Positions 61,606 to 64,000 of a stretch of 64,000 nucleotides of DNA are shown piece by piece; position 1 is the first letter of the stretch, and every line of letters starts with the position of its first letter. The translations under genes were made by a program, and so were the position numbers. Source of the DNA: Noviluteimonas sp052115395 (lineage in GTDB: Bacteria; Pseudomonadota; Gammaproteobacteria; Xanthomonadales; Xanthomonadaceae); the NCBI GenBank assembly GCA_052115395.1, contig JBFRGO010000002.1; one strand, given 5' to 3'. The notes beneath the pieces were generated by a model. It made no database searches and was not told where the DNA came from. It saw only the letters and a list, made by a program, of their open reading frames with translations.

Positions 61606-63228
61606 TCACAGATTCTGGTAGTTGGGCCCCGAGCCGCCTTCGGGCGTGACCCACGTGATGATCTCGTAGGGATCCTTGATGTCGCAGGTCTTGCAGTGCA
61701 CGCAGTTCGCCGAATTGATCTGCAGGCGCTTGCCGGTGTTCGCGGGGCCATCGGGATCGTCGACGATCTCGTACACGCCTGCAGGGCAGAACCGCGTGCA
61801 CGGGTTGTCGTATTCGGCCGCGCAGCGCGTGACGCACACGGTGGGGTCGTGCACCACCAGGTGCACGGGCTGGTCTTCGTCGTGTTCGGTCGCGGCGAAG
61901 TACACGCCGGCGAGGCGGTCGCGCGGCGCGAGTTCGCGCGCGATGTAGTCGCGATTGGACGCCTCGTGCGCGCCGACCTTGTCGATCGAACTCCAGTCCG
62001 CCTTGTTCTTCAGCGTCCACGGCGACAGGCCGAAGGTCGCCGTTTCCCACACCGCATTGAGCAGGCCGAACCACAGGCCCTTCTTGAAGGCCGGCTTGAT
62101 GTTGCGCACGCTGCGCAATTCCTTCATCACCGCCGAGCCGCGCAGCTTCGCGTCGAAGCCGATGGGCGAGAGTTGCGCCGAATGCAGGTGTTCGGCCGCG
62201 AGCATCGCCGAACGGATCGCCTGGTGCGTGCCCTTGATCTTCGGCACGTTGAGCGTGCCCGCGGTGTCGCCGATCAGCAGCGCGCCGGGCATCTCGCATT
62301 TGGGCAGCGACTGGTAACCGCCGGTGACGATCGCGCGCGCGCCGGCGGAGACGATGGTGCCGCCTTTGAGCAAGGCCTTCACCGACGGGTGGTTCTTCCA
62401 TTGCTGGAAGGCTTCCCACGGCTTGTATTCCGGATCCCGGTAATCCAGGCCGCTGATGTAGCCCAGCGCGATGCGGCCCTTGTCCAGGTGGTACAGGAAG
62501 CTGCCGCCATAGATGTCGGTGGGCAGCGGCCAGCCGAGCGAGTGCACGACCTTGCCCGGCGTCGTGCGTTCTTCCGGGACCTGCCACAGTTCCTTGATGC
62601 CGATCGAATAACCCTGCGGATCGCTGTCGGCGGCCAGGTCGAAACGCTTGATCAGGCGTTTGGTCAGATGGCCGCGCGCGCCTTCGGCGAGCACGGTGAC
62701 TTTCGCGCGGATGTCGATCCCCTGCGTGTAACCGGGCTTGTGCGTGCCGTCCTTCGCCACGCCCATGTCGCCGATGCGCACGCCGGCCACGCGGCCGTCT
62801 TCCTCGTGCAGTGTTTCGCTGGCGGCGAAGCCGGGGTAGATCTCCACGCCGAGCGCTTCGGCCTGCGGCGCGAGCCACGCGCACAACGCACCGAGGCTGA
62901 CGATGAAGTTTCCCTTGTTGTGCATCTGCGGCGGCACGATGAGCTTGTACGACGAGGTCTTCGTCATCAGCAGGAACTCGTCGTGCGTGACCGGGATGCA
63001 GATCGGCGGCGGGGTGTCGCGCCAGCCGGGCAGCAGCGCGTCGAGCGGTTCGGGTTCGATCACCGCGCCGGACAGGATGTGCGCGCCGATGGTCGAGGCT
63101 TTCTCGATCACGCACACGGTGGTGTCGGGGTTGAGCTGCTTGAGCCGGATCGCACAGGCCAGGCCGGCGGGGCCCGCGCCCACGACGACGACGTCGTACT
63201 CCATCACGTCGCGTTCGGTTTCGGTCAT
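61606..63228 (-). CDS. Electron transfer flavoprotein-ubiquinone oxidoreductase
   Basis: 540 residues. FAD-binding VVVVGAGPAGLACAIRL at the N-terminus; C-terminal 4Fe-4S cluster ligands in FCPAGVYEI and NCVHCKTCDIKDP. It takes electrons from ETF and reduces ubiquinone in the inner membrane. ATG 63228 has GGAGGG upstream; an ATG at 63240 lies before that ribosome site and is unlikely. It works with etfBA (53220-54904), which is not adjacent here. Confidence 0.95.
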   Translation of the reverse strand: MTETERDVMEYDVVVVGAGPAGLACAIRLKQLNPDTTVCVIEKASTIGAHILSGAVIEPEPLDALLPGWRDTPPPICIPVTHDEFLLMTKTSSYKLIVPPQMHNKGNFIVSLGALCAWLAPQAEALGVEIYPGFAASETLHEEDGRVAGVRIGDMGVAKDGTHKPGYTQGIDIRAKVTVLAEGARGHLTKRLIKRFDLAADSDPQGYSIGIKELWQVPEERTTPGKVVHSLGWPLPTDIYGGSFLYHLDKGRIALGYISGLDYRDPEYKPWEAFQQWKNHPSVKALLKGGTIVSAGARAIVTGGYQSLPKCEMPGALLIGDTAGTLNVPKIKGTHQAIRSAMLAAEHLHSAQLSPIGFDAKLRGSAVMKELRSVRNIKPAFKKGLWFGLLNAVWETATFGLSPWTLKNKADWSSIDKVGAHEASNRDYIARELAPRDRLAGVYFAATEHDEDQPVHLVVHDPTVCVTRCAAEYDNPCTRFCPAGVYEIVDDPDGPANTGKRLQINSANCVHCKTCDIKDPYEIITWVTPEGGSGPNYQNL

Positions 63229-63263
63229 GGCGCCCTCCATTGGATCGCGCCATTCTAAAGCGC

Positions 63264-63845
63264 ATGGCGGCGCAGGCGATTCATCTCCCGGGTGCGGACG
63301 TGGCGTTTCATCCGGACTGGCTGGGCGAAAACGCAGCGTGGGCGCTGTTCGAGGCGCTGCGCGCGGGCCTGCCGTGGGAGCGCCACCGGATCACGGTCTA
63401 CGGGCGCACGATCGACGCGCCGCGGCTCAGTTGCTGGATGGGCGATGCGGCCTATCGCTATTCGGGAACGCTGTTCCAACCGCATCCCTGGCCCGCGGCG
63501 CTGGCACCGGTCCGCGAGCGCCTGGCGCGCGAAGTGCAGGCAGGATTCAACAGCGTGCTCGCCAACCTCTACCGCGACGGCGCCGACCGCCTGGGCTTCC
63601 ATCGCGACAGCGAACCCGAGCTCGGGCCCGAACCGGTGATCGCATCGTTGAGCCTGGGCGCGACGCGGCGCTTCCGATTCCGCGCACGCGACGGGAAGGG
63701 ATCGCTCGGGCTCGACCTCACGCACGGCAGCCTGCTCGTCATGGCCGGCGCGACGCAACGCAACTGGTTGCATGCCGTGCCGCCGACCGCGCGCGCGGTG
63801 GGGCCGCGCATCAACCTGACCTTCCGGCATGTCGCGCCGCGATGA
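63264..63845 (+). CDS. AlkB-like 2-oxoglutarate/Fe(II)-dependent dioxygenase
   Basis: 193 residues from ATG 63264; an upstream ATG at 63240 would overlap the divergent gene. Iron ligands are in GFHRDSEPELG (HxD) and NWLHAVP, and 2-oxoglutarate contacts in RINLTFR. PRLSCWMGDAAYRYSG is similar to the substrate loop of AlkB homologues. It may repair alkylated bases or demethylate RNA or protein; the ALKBH2/3-like build favours nucleic acids. Its stop is 3 nt before the converging rimI stop. Confidence 0.88.
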   Translation: MAAQAIHLPGADVAFHPDWLGENAAWALFEALRAGLPWERHRITVYGRTIDAPRLSCWMGDAAYRYSGTLFQPHPWPAALAPVRERLAREVQAGFNSVLANLYRDGADRLGFHRDSEPELGPEPVIASLSLGATRRFRFRARDGKGSLGLDLTHGSLLVMAGATQRNWLHAVPPTARAVGPRINLTFRHVAPR

Positions 63846-63848
63846 GGC

Positions 63849-64000
63849 CTAGTCTTCGTCGACCAGCAACTCCAGCGCCATGACCAGCGCATCCTCGCGC
63901 CCGTCCTTCGCCGGGTAATAGCGCGGGCGGCGGCCGATCTCGTTGAAGCCTTCGTCGTGGTAGAGCGCGATGGCCGCTGCATTGGACGGACGCACTTCGA
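63849..64000 (-). CDS. rimI: Ribosomal protein alanine N-acetyltransferase, 3' end only
   Basis: The last 49 codons of a GNAT protein: EVRPSNAAAIALYHDEGF, RRPRYYPAKDGREDALVMAL, ending VDED. This is the RimI C-terminal signature (YYP..GREDALxMAL). RimI acetylates the N-terminus of ribosomal protein S18. The 5' part lies beyond the window. Confidence 0.88.
   Translation of the reverse strand, partial: EVRPSNAAAIALYHDEGFNEIGRRPRYYPAKDGREDALVMALELLVDED

Overview
The window is strongly GC-rich chromosomal DNA, densely packed with genes that often overlap by ATGA or GTGA. It looks like Xanthomonadaceae, close to Lysobacter or Luteimonas. The evidence is a Clp-type CRP regulator, a CopL-CopA-CopB copper set, an SpeD and Coq7 of gammaproteobacterial type, trpGDC in one operon, PilU, and tandem secreted metallopeptidases with FG-GAP repeats. 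This placement rests on gene content only. I saw no insertion sequence, integrase, prophage, CRISPR array or replication origin.

Region 1 (1-12.6 kb) is a copper-handling locus. On the minus strand it carries a CopA exporter with a CueR-like gene (cut by the window edge) and a second MerR regulator. On the plus strand are two small HMA proteins, an EF-hand protein, a three-gene enzyme set (PLP decarboxylase, PhzF-like, MDR oxidoreductase), then copL, the multicopper oxidase copA, copB and a second copper ATPase. Three sites share one MerR-type promoter layout, TTGACC-N19-GAA. Region 2 (12.7-19 kb) has trpG-trpD-ABM-trpC-HAD, then clp with a GNAT gene, speD, and coq7.

Region 3 (19-30.4 kb) is dominated by a cysteine-free autotransporter of about 2,589 residues with a TTG start. 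A TIGR03032-like protein, a secreted EF-hand protein and a GNAT-like protein follow, then rplM-rpsI with a good promoter, and tRNA-Gln(CTG). Region 4 (30.5-38.1 kb) holds fumarylacetoacetase and maleylacetoacetate isomerase (tyrosine catabolism), pilU, an OmpA-like lipoprotein, a structured non-coding stretch, a YdcH-like gene, and a transsulfuration pair (cystathionine beta-synthase and a gamma-synthase/lyase).

Region 5 (38.1-50.4 kb) is a surface-glycan operon: a methyltransferase/coiled-coil/double-glycosyltransferase fusion, a complete four-enzyme GDP-D-glycero-alpha-D-manno-heptose set (hddA, gmhA, hddC, gmhB), three methyltransferases, an ABC exporter pair and a sulfotransferase. Converging on it from the minus strand is etfB-etfA-methyltransferase-epimerase-GT2-gtrA (50.5-54.9 kb). 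Together they suggest a methylated, possibly sulfated heptose glycan exported by an ABC transporter, plus a GtrA/GtrB-like lipid-linked sugar branch.

Region 6 (55-64 kb) has 3-oxoacid CoA-transferase scoAB, two paralogous metallopeptidase lipoproteins, the ETF:ubiquinone oxidoreductase, an AlkB-like dioxygenase and the 3' end of rimI. ETF, ETF-QO and CoA-transferase together indicate acyl-CoA and ketoacid oxidation feeding the quinone pool.
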